64,000 nt of DNA from Pseudoramibacter fermentans (GTDB taxonomy: Bacteria > Bacillota > Clostridia > Eubacteriales > Eubacteriaceae): assembly GCA_009493725.1 (NCBI GenBank), contig VOGB01000003.1:248001-312000 (forward strand). Direction: 5' to 3'. Below, piece after piece: positions 16,311 to 25,010 of this stretch (the stretch's first letter is position 1; the number at the start of each line of letters is the position of its first letter). Made by a program: the position numbers and the translations under genes. A model generated the notes under the pieces. The model saw only the letters and a program-made list of their open reading frames with translations. It searched no databases and was not told the origin of the DNA.

Positions 16311-17870
16311 ATGTCACGAAAAAGCAAGATTGATCCGGCCGTAAAAGTATCGGTAGTTGAAAGTTATCTGCGAGGTGAATGGCTTGTGTGGAAGCGGCAA
16401 GACAAGCCGGACTAAAAAGCTATGCACCTTTAAAGACTGGGTCAATATTTACAAAAACGAAGGTCCTAGTGGACTGTTGAACAAATCGAGCAACAAGTAT
16501 TATTCGAAAGAGCTGAAACTGGCCGCTTTTTAATGCCTATCTTTGCGGAGAAGGATCCTTAATAGAAATAGCTTTCGTTATGGTAAGATCAGAAACTCAA
16601 CTACGTAAATGGATAGCGTATAATACCTCTGAGATATTCAATCACGCACAAGCGGAGGTGGAAGCTACATGAGAAAAGCTAGAAAAACAACGCCGAAGAA
16701 CGCCTTGAAATCGTAAAGGATTGCCTTGCTAGTGATAAGAATTATGGTGCGATGGCACTAAAATATAATTGTTCCTATCAGCAGGTACGTAACTGGTGCT
16801 GCGTTATGAGAAGATGGGATCTCGCCGGTTTGGAAGATCGCGTGGCCATCGCGCCGGTCCGCAACCTTCTAGGACCCCTGAAGAGGAATTGCGGAACAAG
16901 ATTGCAGAACTAGAACCAAAAACCGAAATCTTCAAATGGAGAATGATCTGTTAAAAAAAGTCAGAGATTTAGAGAAGAAATCGCTCTCTCTGACTCGACA
17001 TTTGTACAAATATCAGGCGATCAAGGAACTGTCTGAAGAAAAGCACTATCCCGTGCAAAGACTCTGTTCATATTTAAACCTTTCACGCGCCTTACTATCG
17101 CTGGTTGAATCATCCTTTCAGTTTTGTGAGAAATATAACAAGAGATTGCCGAAAAGATCAGTACATCCATGAGCAACACCCGGACATGGGATATCGACGA
17201 ATCAAGACGAACTGGACAAAAATCACGGTATCGCTGTCAATGATAAACGAATCCTGAGGATCTGCCGCAGCGAAAAGATCCAGTCTACAATCAAATGGAA
17301 ACCGAAGAGCTGTACTAGAAACAGCCCGGATCCTGCTCACATTGCTAAAAATTATCTTAACCGGAACTTTCACGCAGATGCACCGAATAAAATGGCTGAC
17401 AGATGTGACAGAGTTCAAATATTACATCGGTGTAGAAGTCCACAAGATATATTTAAGTGCTATTCTAGATCTGTATGACCGTAGGATCGTGGCTTATAAA
17501 ATCAGTGAATAATGATAATCAGCTTGTAATGAATACTTTTGATGAAGCTGTGACTCTTGAACCAGATGCGCATCGGTTTTCACAGTGACAGAGGCTGTCA
17601 ATATACGAGTAGACAATTTTCTTTAAAGCTTAAGAAACATCATATAAACAGAGCATGTCCAAGTGGCCCATTGTATTGATAATGGCCCTATGGAAGGCTT
17701 CTGGGGAATCCTAAACGAGAAATGTATTATGTAAAACACTTTACTTCAAAAGCGAATCTGTCAAACGCAATAGAATCATATATCAACTACTACAACAAAG
17801 AACGCATACAAGAGAACTCCAACTTATGACACCTGAGGAATATCATGAAAACTTCTATGCTGCAGCATAA
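16311..17870 (+). pseudogene. IS3-family transposase (orfA/orfB), multiply frameshifted
   Basis: Pieces of a DDE transposase are spread over different frames. A helix-turn-helix orfA start, MSRKSKIDPAVKVSVVESYL, stops after 34 residues, then continues out of frame (AGLKSYAPLKTWV). A second helix-turn-helix region lies near 16700-16850. The orfB start has ENDLLKKVRDLEKKS (16936-17172). The integrase core has WLTDVTEF (first Asp), ILDLYDRRIVAYKIS, HSDRG (second Asp region) and IDNGPMEGFWGILK (Glu). At least four frame changes and stops separate them, so no active transposase is made. The IS150-like group is the best guess. Confidence 0.8.
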
Positions 17871-17873
17871 GAA

Positions 17874-17903
17874 TACCGCCAGTCGATTGTTCGACTGGCG
17901 GTA
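17874..17903 (+). terminator. Perfect 13-base hairpin at the 3' end of the IS element
   Basis: TACCGCCAGTCGA / TCGACTGGCGGTA with a four-base loop, right after the transposase remnant. It is terminator-like, though the following T run is weak (AAAAATTGTT). It may serve as the element's terminator. Confidence 0.55.
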
Positions 17904-17947
17904 CAAAAATTGTTAATTATTCAGTGTCCTCTTGACGGGTAGCACAC

Positions 17948-19378
17948 CATCCCGCCGCCGGCACCCACCGGGCTGTCTGGTGTGCGGCCCATGGCGGCGA
18001 GGTCCCGGTCCATCGCGGTGCGCTTCAGAAAGGCGTCCGCGTCGACGGCGTCGCCCAGCGCGACGTTGTCCCGAAAGCTCGTGCTCAACAACTCGGGCTC
18101 GTGGCCCATGTAGGTGAAGGTCTCGAGCTGTTCCTCCGGTGTCAGATCGGTGAGCGGCTTTCCGCCGACGGTGATGGCTCCAGTGTAGGGCGCTTCGCCG
18201 ATGAGCACCTTGCCGAGCAGGGATTTGCCCGACGCGATTTCTCCGGTGATGCCGATGATTTCGCCGGGGCGGGCGGTGAAGCTGAGATGGTGCAGAAAAT
18301 CGGGTGCGCGGTAGCCGCAGGCCACGTTGTCGAAGGTCAGGGAGGCGGGCACCACCGGGTGGTCCATCACGGTCAAGTCGTCCTCGACGGCCTCGCGCAT
18401 CAAGGGCTGAATCCGCTGCCAGGAGACCGAGGCCTTCTGCACTGAGTTGAACAGTTTGGCCGCGTGGCTCGCTTTGACGGCCAGCTTCGTGAAGCAGGCG
18501 AGGAAGGTTGTGAACGCCGCGATATTCCAGGCCGTCCAGCCGGTGCCGGTGACGTTGCGGGCGCCGAAATACAAAATCAGGACGGCGCCGATCATCGCGA
18601 TCGCGTCGTAAAGGGGCGTCGTCGCGCCTTCGTAGAGGTTGGCCCGGGCGCTCTTCTTTTCGTAATCCGTCAGCGCCTGTTCGGCGGCGGCGTTCCGGTC
18701 CGCTTCCCGGCCGAAAATGCGGTAGGTGACGGCGTGGTCGATGCGGTCCATCGTGACGCCGTTCAGCGCCGATTCGCTCTGCTTGTAGGCCGCATTGGCC
18801 GCGGTGACCTGCGTCTTGAGCTTGTCCGCCGCGAAATAGGCCAGCGGCGTGAATAAGCATGAGAGAATCGTCAAGCGCCAGTCGTACCGAGCCAGCATGA
18901 CGACGTAGGCGACCATAACGACGCCGGTGTCGAAAAGCTCGGTCGTGAATTTGCGCATGCCTTCGGTGCAGGCGTCCACGTCGGCGATGGCCTTGGTCAG
19001 CAGCGAGCCGAGGCTTTCGTCGGCGAGGGTGCCGGCGTCAGGATGGACGAGGCTGTTGTAGAGACAGCGGCGCATGTCCCGGCTGACGTTGTTGGCGAAG
19101 CGCCGCACGCTGAAGCGCTTGACCGCGCGCATAACCTGTACCCCGCCGATGACCGCGACGTACCACAGCGCGAGGGTCAGCATATCGTGCCAGACGGCGC
19201 GATGATGAAAAATGTCGTAAAGGCATTGGGCCAGCCGCCCCTCGAAATAGGGACCGGCCACCATGCCGATGTTGTAGATCAGTCCGGATATGGTCACGAC
19301 GATTAAAACCGGTACTTCGGATTTAAAGTACGAGACGATCCGGCCCGGCTGGCGGATAAAAGCACTGCGCTGCTTCAA
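17948..19378 (-). pseudogene. ABC exporter half, N-terminal fragment cut by IS element
   Basis: Encodes the membrane domain (six spans, residues 20-310) and the first part of the nucleotide domain of a half-transporter, with Walker A GEIASGKS. The TTG at 19378 has GGAGG seven bases upstream and is the likely start; an ATG at 19423 lacks a site. The frame runs into the insertion element, adds about ten foreign residues and stops near 17921. With the 112-residue C-terminal part it makes 588 residues, normal for the family. The restored protein has a good LSGGQ and degenerate Walker B, complementing the next gene. Confidence 0.85.
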
Positions 19379-19479
19379 GATGCAACCTCCAATAAATTGA
19401 TTAAGATAAAAATACCATAGCATATCGACAGGGGTACTGCAATGACAGGAGGTATCGCAAATCTAAACAATATCTAAAC

Positions 19480-19505
19480 AAAAAACAGAGCGCTTTCGCG
19501 CTCTG
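19480..19505 (-). terminator. Terminator after the 19.6-20.0 kb gene
   Basis: Stem CAGAGCGC / GCGCTCTG with a TTTC loop (19486-19505). On the minus strand it is followed by TTTTTTG. Confidence 0.75.
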
Positions 19506-19603
19506 CTCTGAAAATTACCGGATAAAATTGGTGTGGTGGTCGTGGGGCGTGTCGGGCAGCCCTTGATGTCCGGGCTGCCGTTGATTTTTGAAATCTATCG
19601 CCG

Positions 19604-20035
19604 CTAAGCCTGGTCTAAAAAGGCTTCGATTTCGGCAATCGCGGCGTCGATTTTGGGCATCGCGCCGGTGTCGGAGATTTTGGCGTCAGGATCGTCGGCG
19701 GGAATGGCTGTGAGCACATTCCAGGCCTTGCGGAAGAGCTTGTCCTCCGGCGCGTCGCTGGACGGTCCGCCGGCGAGACAGTTCCGACTGAAATGGGTGG
19801 CGCCGTCGCGGATCGGCGTGATCCAGTAGGTCTGGAAATCGGCGGCCTTCGGGTCCTTGTCCCGAATGTTTTTCAACGCCGCAAGCAAATCATCTAAAGT
19901 GTAGAAGTAGCGCCCGAGAATGTGCACGCCGTTTCCGTCGCCGGACGGCCCCTGCGCATCCAAGATGTCTTTAAACGTCGTTTCGTAACGGGCGATCGCC
20001 CGCAGCTGCTGTAATCTGATTTTTTGTTGTTTCAT
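19604..20035 (-). CDS. Hypothetical protein
   Basis: A protein of 143 residues from the ATG at 20035, which has GAGGTG at proper distance; an ATG nine bases earlier is too close to that site. Soluble, mixed charge, no signal peptide or membrane span. Residues 30-50 contain GDGNGVHILGRYFYTLDDL and the centre has TYWITPIRD. Family not recognised. Apparently monocistronic, with its own terminator at 19480-19505. Codon use is like neighbours, so it is likely a real gene. Confidence 0.6.
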   Translation of the reverse strand: MKQQKIRLQQLRAIARYETTFKDILDAQGPSGDGNGVHILGRYFYTLDDLLAALKNIRDKDPKAADFQTYWITPIRDGATHFSRNCLAGGPSSDAPEDKLFRKAWNVLTAIPADDPDAKISDTGAMPKIDAAIAEIEAFLDQA

Positions 20036-20121
20036 TTCATTCACCTCAAACGTTTTCTTTAGAAAAGTGTATCACAGTTTTAGGCGCCTGACAACAGGAA
20101 GCATGATTGCGGCACTGACTT

Positions 20122-21411
20122 TTAGACAGATTGCGCGCTGTCTGGGTCTTTGGGCTTTCCGACGACAAACCGGTCGGTCAAATACAACAGCCCGGGGAGG
20201 ACGGTCAGCACCATGATGAGCGAAAGGATAGTGCCGATGCCGAGGAAGTGACCGATTTCCTTGAGGACCCCGTGGGAGGACACGGCCCCGAGGATCAGGC
20301 CGACCAGCGCCAGCACGGTGCCGGAGGTCAGCACAGAGGGCAGACATTCCGAAACGGTCTTGACGACGGCGTGCTTTTTGTCACAGCCGAAGCTGGTGCG
20401 GTTCTCCTTGTAGCGCCCGGTAAGATAAATCGCGTAGTCGACCGTGGCGCCCAGCTGAATGGAAGAGATGATCAGGTAGGCGATGTAGAAAATGGGCGTG
20501 CCGGTCAGGTGGGGAATCGAGAAGTTGATCCAGATCGCGGTTTCGATGGTCAGCACGAGCAGGGCCGGCAGCAGGAGACTGCGCATCGTGATCAGAAGAA
20601 CGATGAAGACGGCGGCAATGGCGACGAAGTTGACCTTCTGCATGTCTGAGGTGACGGTGTCCATCATGTCGTAGGTGCTGACACCCTCGCCGGCCAGCAG
20701 CCATTTGTCCGGGTAATATGTTTCGGCGGTTTTCCGAATGCGCTTCACGAGGTTGAAGGTCTGGGTGCCCTCGTAATTGGCGCGCACGGCGATGACCATC
20801 CGTCTATAGTGCTTGGATTCCAGCTGGCTGGTCAGCTTTTCGGGGAGCATCTCCGTCGGCACCGCCGGCCCGACCATCGTCGTCATGTCGGTGACTGAGG
20901 TGACGTGATCCAGCTTCTTGACCGCCTTGGCCAGAGCCCGTACCTTTGCTTCGTCACCCTTCGGGACCATCAGGACGTAGGTGTCCGTCTTGCCGAAGAC
21001 TTTTTGAATGGCGGCGGTGTCGTCGCCGTAGGTCGTCCCGGCGCTGAAAATGTGGCTCGACCCGAAATAATAGCTGTTTTGGGTGCTCATCACGTAGGCG
21101 GGAATGACCAAAATCGCGAAAACGACGACGGCGGGCACCCCGTCGACGGCGGCGATCTTCTTTTTGTAGGCCAGCGCGGTTTTTTCGTCGACACGGCGCA
21201 GCATGACCCGGCAGTTGGGAATGGCGGTACTAAATTCAGACTGCATGGTGTCCAGCGCGATGGTCGAGGCGGAGGATGCCGGCAGGTAGTCGTTCATGTC
21301 GTAATCCACGTTGACCTTCGACCGGGCCCAGAAGGACACGGCGGCCAGCACCAGAAAAATGGCGATAATGATGTGGCGGTGTTTGACGACGTGGCGGTAA
21401 AAGTGTTCCAT
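20122..21411 (-). CDS. MMPL/RND-family transporter, internally deleted
   Basis: A protein of 429 residues, where Firmicute MMPL transporters of this type are about 690-720. The first membrane span (about 13-30) and the start of the first outer domain (NVDYDMNDYLP, AIPNCRVMLR, IAAVDGV) are normal. The sequence then jumps to span 7 (VVVFAILVIPAYVMS), the second outer domain (QNSYYFGSSHIFS) and spans 8-12. Spans 2-6 and most of porter domain 1 are missing, in frame. GCCGTCG occurs on both sides of the joint. It is divergent from a TetR gene with a palindrome between them. A working pump is unlikely. Confidence 0.8.
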   Translation of the reverse strand: MEHFYRHVVKHRHIIIAIFLVLAAVSFWARSKVNVDYDMNDYLPASSASTIALDTMQSEFSTAIPNCRVMLRRVDEKTALAYKKKIAAVDGVPAVVVFAILVIPAYVMSTQNSYYFGSSHIFSAGTTYGDDTAAIQKVFGKTDTYVLMVPKGDEAKVRALAKAVKKLDHVTSVTDMTTMVGPAVPTEMLPEKLTSQLESKHYRRMVIAVRANYEGTQTFNLVKRIRKTAETYYPDKWLLAGEGVSTYDMMDTVTSDMQKVNFVAIAAVFIVLLITMRSLLLPALLVLTIETAIWINFSIPHLTGTPIFYIAYLIISSIQLGATVDYAIYLTGRYKENRTSFGCDKKHAVVKTVSECLPSVLTSGTVLALVGLILGAVSSHGVLKEIGHFLGIGTILSLIMVLTVLPGLLYLTDRFVVGKPKDPDSAQSV

Positions 21412-21445
21412 TTCAGCGGATTTCCTTTCATCATAACAAAGATAA

Positions 21446-21476
21446 TTGACAAATGTTCAATACTTTGCATTATAAT
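21446..21476 (+). promoter_or_regulatory. Promoter for TetR gene
   Basis: TTGACA (21446-21451) and TATAAT (21471-21476) with a 19-base spacer, somewhat long. It lies in the region between the divergent MMPL and TetR genes. Confidence 0.5.
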
Positions 21477-21529
21477 ATCTGAATAACCCACCGGCAACGG
21501 ACAACTCCGCAGGGATGTGCATTATTTGG

Positions 21530-21545
21530 CATTTCCCGGGAAATG
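21530..21545. promoter_or_regulatory. Candidate TetR operator palindrome
   Basis: Perfect 16-base palindrome CATTTCCCGGGAAATG, about 39 bases before the TetR start and 119 bases from the MMPL start. Size and position fit autoregulation by the TetR protein. Confidence 0.55.
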
Positions 21546-21583
21546 TCTAATTTTAAAAAAGAGAAAGGTCAGGTCAATCCGAG

Positions 21584-22144
21584 ATGGACGATTTGAGAGT
21601 GGTCAAAACCAAGCAGGCGCTGTGCGACGCCTTTCAGGATTTGATGGAGGAACGGCCCTTTGAAAAAATCACGGTGAACGCCCTTTGCGAGCGCGCCGCG
21701 GTCAGAAGGGGGACGTTTTACAACCATTTTTTCGATAAATACGATTTTTTCGCCTATTACACCCGCGTGATTCAGCAGGCTTTTATTGAAAATTACAAGA
21801 GAAAAGAAGATGCGGCTGTGTCCTATTTCGGCACGCTGACCGAGGAGCTGCTGGATTTTTTTAATCAGAACGTTAAATTGGTCCACCGTGTCGTGCAGAG
21901 CAGCGCCTACCCGACGCTGCTCAATATCGTATCCGACACGATCGAGCAGGACGTGAGACAATGGGTGAGCGCCCACGCTCAGACGGCGGCGGACGCGGAC
22001 CCGGCGGACACCGCCGCTTTTTTTACCGGCGGTATCATTCGGCTGGTCGCTTCCCGGGCGGGGCACCACATCGACGAGGCAGAAAAGCGGCAGATCGTGG
22101 CCTTCGTCTGCCAAACCGCTAAGCTGTTAAAGCTCACCGAGTAA
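21584..22144 (+). CDS. TetR-family regulator
   Basis: A protein of 186 residues. The N-terminal DNA-binding domain is at residues 8-55 (ITVNALCERAAVRRGTFYNHF, helix-turn-helix near 26-46), followed by a helical ligand-binding part typical of TetR proteins with a TetR_C_8-like tail. It is divergent from the MMPL transporter, so it probably represses that gene and itself through the palindrome at 21530-21545. The ribosome binding site is weak (AGGTC), so the start is only moderately sure. Confidence 0.82.
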   Translation: MDDLRVVKTKQALCDAFQDLMEERPFEKITVNALCERAAVRRGTFYNHFFDKYDFFAYYTRVIQQAFIENYKRKEDAAVSYFGTLTEELLDFFNQNVKLVHRVVQSSAYPTLLNIVSDTIEQDVRQWVSAHAQTAADADPADTAAFFTGGIIRLVASRAGHHIDEAEKRQIVAFVCQTAKLLKLTE

Positions 22145-22147
22145 GGA

Positions 22148-22638
22148 TCAGGCCGCGGCGTCTTCCGGGATTTCCCCGGCCAGCTCGAAGCCCTTCTTCG
22201 CGAGGATGACGGCGATGAATTCGTTGATGATCGCCGCGGCGGCGATGGTCCCCTGGACGATGTGGACGAGATCGGGCCGGTCAGCCAGACCGGAATGCCT
22301 TGAAAGGCGAAGATCACCGCAAAGGCCGCTGACACGACGAGGAAGGTGCCGAGGGATTGGGTCAGTGTCGTGATGATCAGGGCCTTGCCGTAGGCCTTGA
22401 GCTTCTGCCAGACGAGCTCCGTGCCGAGCATGAGGCCGACGGCGGCGCTGAGTACGTCCTGCACCAGCAGGTACCAGCCGCTGTTTAAAATGCGGTTCGG
22501 CATCAGCGCGAGGCCGTGGGGCCCGAGGAGCATGCCGCCGATCAGCCAGCCGAGAATGGCCGGCATGCGGATTTTGGTCATCAGCCGGCCGAGCACAAAG
22601 GCGATAAAAAGCGCGGCGATCCAGCGCAGTACGATCAT
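22148..22638 (-). pseudogene. Cation:proton antiporter, internal deletion with frameshift
   Basis: The first 115 or so residues from the ATG at 22638 are a normal antiporter N-terminus (MIVLRWIAALFIAF, ILGWLIGGMLLGPH, TLTQSLGTFLVV, then GIPVW). The C-terminal end is present in another frame: VQGTIAAAAIINEFIAV, then KKGFELAGE and stop at 22148. Family members are about 400-430 residues, so roughly 250 residues with several spans are missing and the joint is out of frame. In the shifted frame translation runs on through low-complexity Ser/Arg sequence into the TetR gene. It follows the next TetR gene by one base, probably one operon. Confidence 0.8.
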
Positions 22639-22639
22639 C

Positions 22640-23242
22640 TCAATCCTCCCTTTCCACGATGCCGAACAGCATCATCTCAATCCACTTCAGACCTTCTTTT
22701 TCGTGACGGTCGATCTTTTCTTTGAAATTTTCGTTTTGGCGGCCGCGCTGGCGGAAGGTCATGTGGTAGCCGTTCACGACGGCCTCGCTCCACGCGAAGG
22801 CCATCTCCTCGGTGATGCCCGGACGCAGCTTGTGGCGCGCCAGCAGCTTTGCGAATTCCCGGCGGTTCAAAGCGTCGAGGGGTGCCTTCAATTTTGCGAT
22901 TTGTTCCCGCAGCGCAGCCGGAGGATCGACGGCGGCCTCGAGGAAAATCCGGCCCTCCATGTCGTGGGTTTTGAAAAAATGCTGCCGCGCGGCGTAGTAG
23001 GTGACGCCGGAGTCGGCCATTTCTTCTTCAATGGTCTCGGCCATGTCGGCAAAGCTTTTCGCGACGCAGGCGAGGTAGAGGGCGTCCTTGTTTTTGTAAT
23101 TGTGGTAAATCAGCCCTTTATTGATGCCGGTTTCGCAGATCGCGTTGATGCGTCCGCCGCGGTAGCCTTTTTCGCCGAATTCTGCAATCCCAGCCTGTAG
23201 AATTTTTTCGATCGTCAGCCGGGTTTTTTCTTCACGTTTCAT
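22640..23242 (-). CDS. TetR-family regulator
   Basis: A protein of 200 residues. The helix-turn-helix domain is at residues 8-54 (AGIAEFGEKGYRGGRINAIC, then INKGLIYHNYKNKDAL), and the ligand domain follows. It starts an operon with the antiporter remnant one base downstream. The start follows GGAGG-type bases. A dyad TTGAC-N6-GTTAA (23278-23293) about 35 bases upstream is a likely operator. The regulated transporter is now broken, so the regulator may be left over or may act elsewhere. Confidence 0.85.
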   Translation of the reverse strand: MKREEKTRLTIEKILQAGIAEFGEKGYRGGRINAICETGINKGLIYHNYKNKDALYLACVAKSFADMAETIEEEMADSGVTYYAARQHFFKTHDMEGRIFLEAAVDPPAALREQIAKLKAPLDALNRREFAKLLARHKLRPGITEEMAFAWSEAVVNGYHMTFRQRGRQNENFKEKIDRHEKEGLKWIEMMLFGIVERED

Positions 23243-23277
23243 CCGATGCCCTCCTTTTGTGAACAGCTTAGCATAAA

Positions 23278-23293
23278 TTGACTAAACGGTTAA
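23278..23293. promoter_or_regulatory. Candidate TetR operator
   Basis: Imperfect dyad TTGACTAAACGGTTAA upstream of the TetR gene at 22640-23242, overlapping its expected promoter. One mismatch between the five-base half-sites. Confidence 0.4.
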
Positions 23294-23312
23294 TTTTAGA
23301 GAAGAAAAATTT

Positions 23313-23340
23313 TTGAGGCCTCAAGGTCCTGTGATAAAAT
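23313..23340 (+). promoter_or_regulatory. Promoter with palindromic -35 region
   Basis: TTGAGG (23313-23318), a 16-base spacer and TAAAAT (23335-23340). The -35 box is part of a perfect 12-base palindrome TTGAGGCCTCAA (23313-23324), which could bind a repressor. It would drive the acetyltransferase remnant and the membrane protein after it. Confidence 0.4.
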
Positions 23341-23384
23341 AAATAGAAAAATTGTAAAGCGCTGATAAAAAAGGAGGTTAAACG

Positions 23385-23597
23385 ATGAATCTCGCGCAAT
23401 TACTTGAAAAATTTAACAGCGGCGCGACCCTCGGCGAGGACCGTGAGGCGATTGAAAAAATGCGCCGTTATTCCCGGGAAGCGCAGAAAATCACGATGGC
23501 CATCACCACGGCAGGCGCCGTCGTGACAAAGGACGTGCCGACCAACGTCGTGGCCGGCGGGGTTCCAGCCAGAATTTTGAAGCGCATCGATGAATAG
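23385..23597 (+). CDS. Sugar O-acetyltransferase, internally deleted remnant
   Basis: A protein of 70 residues with a strong AAGGAGG site. Residues 1-38 match the N-terminal helix region of maltose/galactoside acetyltransferases (REAIEKMRRYSREAQKITM). Residues about 43-70 are the family's last coil and C-terminus (AGAVVTKDVPTNVVAGGVPA, then RILKRIDE). The family is about 180-200 residues, so the left-handed beta-helix with the catalytic His is missing, joined in frame. No acetyltransferase activity is expected. It probably persists as the first gene of an operon with the downstream membrane protein. Confidence 0.78.
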   Translation: MNLAQLLEKFNSGATLGEDREAIEKMRRYSREAQKITMAITTAGAVVTKDVPTNVVAGGVPARILKRIDE

Positions 23598-23616
23598 AAA
23601 GGGAGAGACGGCTATT

Positions 23617-24291
23617 ATGAACGAAACCAAACAGACCCTCCCGGGCTTTTCACATTGGGCCATGTTCGCCGTCAGCCTGATGATCATGGCCTACGGCGTG
23701 GCCTTTTCGGTGAAATCGGCGCTGGGCACGTCGCCGATCTCCAGCCTGCCCTACGCCATCAGCCTGTTCACGCCGTTCACTATCGGCAACGTGACGATTT
23801 TCATGCACCTGGTGCTGATTGCGCTGCAGATTCTGATTCTGCGTCGGAACTATCAGCTCATTCAGCTGGTGCAGCTGCCGGTCGCAATCGCCTTTGGCTT
23901 TTTGACGGATTTCGCGATGTGGACGCTGCGGGGGGTATATTACACGAATTATCTCGGGCAGTGGCTGCTCTGCGTCGTCGGCATTCTGCTGGTCGCCTTC
24001 GGGGTCAGCGGCGAGGTCGAATCCAAGGCCACGGTGCTCGCCGGCGAAGGCTTTATCCTGGCGGTCTGCACGGCCAACCCGGAGATTCCCTTCAGCCGGA
24101 TGAAGGTGATCTTCGACGTCTCCCTCGTCGTGCTGTCGATCGTGGTTTCGCTGATTTTCACCGGCAGAATCGGCGGGGTCCGCGAAGGCACCGCCGCCGC
24201 GATGATTTGCGTCGGCCTGTTGACCAGCGTGTTCTTGAAACCCTGGCATCGTCTGGCGGTGCGTGTGAATCAGGACGTAATGAATCATTAA
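23617..24291 (+). CDS. YczE/YyaS-like integral membrane protein (DUF6198 type)
   Basis: A protein of 224 residues from the ATG at 23617, which follows GGGAGAG; an ATG at 23590 would overlap the upstream gene end and lacks a site. About five to six membrane spans. The start WAMFAVSLMIMAYGVAFSVK followed by LGTSPISSLPYA is the signature of the YczE/YyaS family (related to YitT). Function of the family is unknown. It lies 19 bases after the acetyltransferase remnant. Confidence 0.8.
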   Translation: MNETKQTLPGFSHWAMFAVSLMIMAYGVAFSVKSALGTSPISSLPYAISLFTPFTIGNVTIFMHLVLIALQILILRRNYQLIQLVQLPVAIAFGFLTDFAMWTLRGVYYTNYLGQWLLCVVGILLVAFGVSGEVESKATVLAGEGFILAVCTANPEIPFSRMKVIFDVSLVVLSIVVSLIFTGRIGGVREGTAAAMICVGLLTSVFLKPWHRLAVRVNQDVMNH

Positions 24292-24350
24292 TCGTGTTTA
24301 TTTATGGCATAATATAAGGAAATCACATATCAAAGTGCGAGGTTGATTTT

Positions 24351-24878
24351 ATGAAAACAGTTATTCTAAACGGAAGTCCGAGAAAGGGAAACACCCTGAC
24401 GGCGATTAACGCGTATATTGAAGGCGCCGGAGAAGGCAGCGATATTGAAGTGATTCATGCAGACAAGCTGAACATCAGCGGCTGCAAAGGGTGCGGCGCC
24501 TGTCAATGTCGGAACGGCTGTGTGGCCAAAGATGATACGAACGCGACCGTCGACAAAATCGTCGCGGCGGACATGATTATCTTTGCTACGCCGGTATACT
24601 GGTGGGGCATGACGGCGCAGCTGAAGCTGGTGATCGACAAATGCTACTGCAGAGGCCACTTGCTGACAGGTAAGAAAATCGGGGTGCTGGTCGTTGGCGG
24701 CGCGCCTACCGATCATGTTGAATATAAATTGATCAGAAAGCAGTTTGAATGCATGGCGCAAATGCTGAAATGGGATATCCGGTTTTACAAAGACTACTGC
24801 GCGAACGAAAAAGAAGATCTTGCCAAGAATTCTGCGGCCATCGAAGAATTGAAACAGCTCAGCGCAGCGGTCGAATAA
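24351..24878 (+). CDS. Flavodoxin-fold NAD(P)H-dependent oxidoreductase
   Basis: A protein of 175 residues of the NADPH-dependent FMN reductase family. The FMN-binding loop is LNGSPRKGNTLTAI (6-19), a Cys patch CKGCGACQCRNGC (45-57) resembles iron-sulfur flavoproteins, and FATPVYWWGMTAQLK (78-92) is the second FMN contact. Reduced flavin or small quinone substrates are likely. It follows a TAATAT-type -10 box and an AGGTTG site. It is the last gene before the defence island; an energy-stable hairpin at 24965-25000 may end its transcript. Confidence 0.85.
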   Translation: MKTVILNGSPRKGNTLTAINAYIEGAGEGSDIEVIHADKLNISGCKGCGACQCRNGCVAKDDTNATVDKIVAADMIIFATPVYWWGMTAQLKLVIDKCYCRGHLLTGKKIGVLVVGGAPTDHVEYKLIRKQFECMAQMLKWDIRFYKDYCANEKEDLAKNSAAIEELKQLSAAVE

Positions 24879-24964
24879 CGTGTAGTCGAACAAAATATAG
24901 TATTAGCCAATGATGGATATGTTCTCAGAATCTGGGATACATATTTATGAATTAGGCGGAACAC

Positions 24965-25000
24965 ATGGATGTCATTCTGTATTGTACAGGGGGCATCCAT
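24965..25000 (+). terminator. Terminator at left edge of the defence island
   Basis: Stem ATGGATG / CATCCAT with an inner CTGT / ACAG stem, then TTTATTTT. It lies about 85 bases after the flavodoxin gene and right before the promoter module shared by both restriction-modification groups. Confidence 0.6.
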
Positions 25001-25010
25001 TTTATTTTGC

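Larger units (their letters stand above)
16253..17947 (+). mobile_element. Decayed IS3-family insertion element in ABC exporter gene
   Basis: About 1.7 kb inserted in a nucleotide-binding-domain coding sequence. The target repeat CATCC is at 16248-16252 and again at 17948-17952. The ends are imperfect inverted repeats sharing TGCTACCC (16258-16265 with the complement of 17937-17944) and further matches around GGACA. The inside holds a broken IS3-type orfA/orfB on the plus strand. Exact end bases are uncertain by one to three nucleotides, and IS3 relatives usually make 3-base duplications, so the 5-base repeat may include chance matches. Confidence 0.82.
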
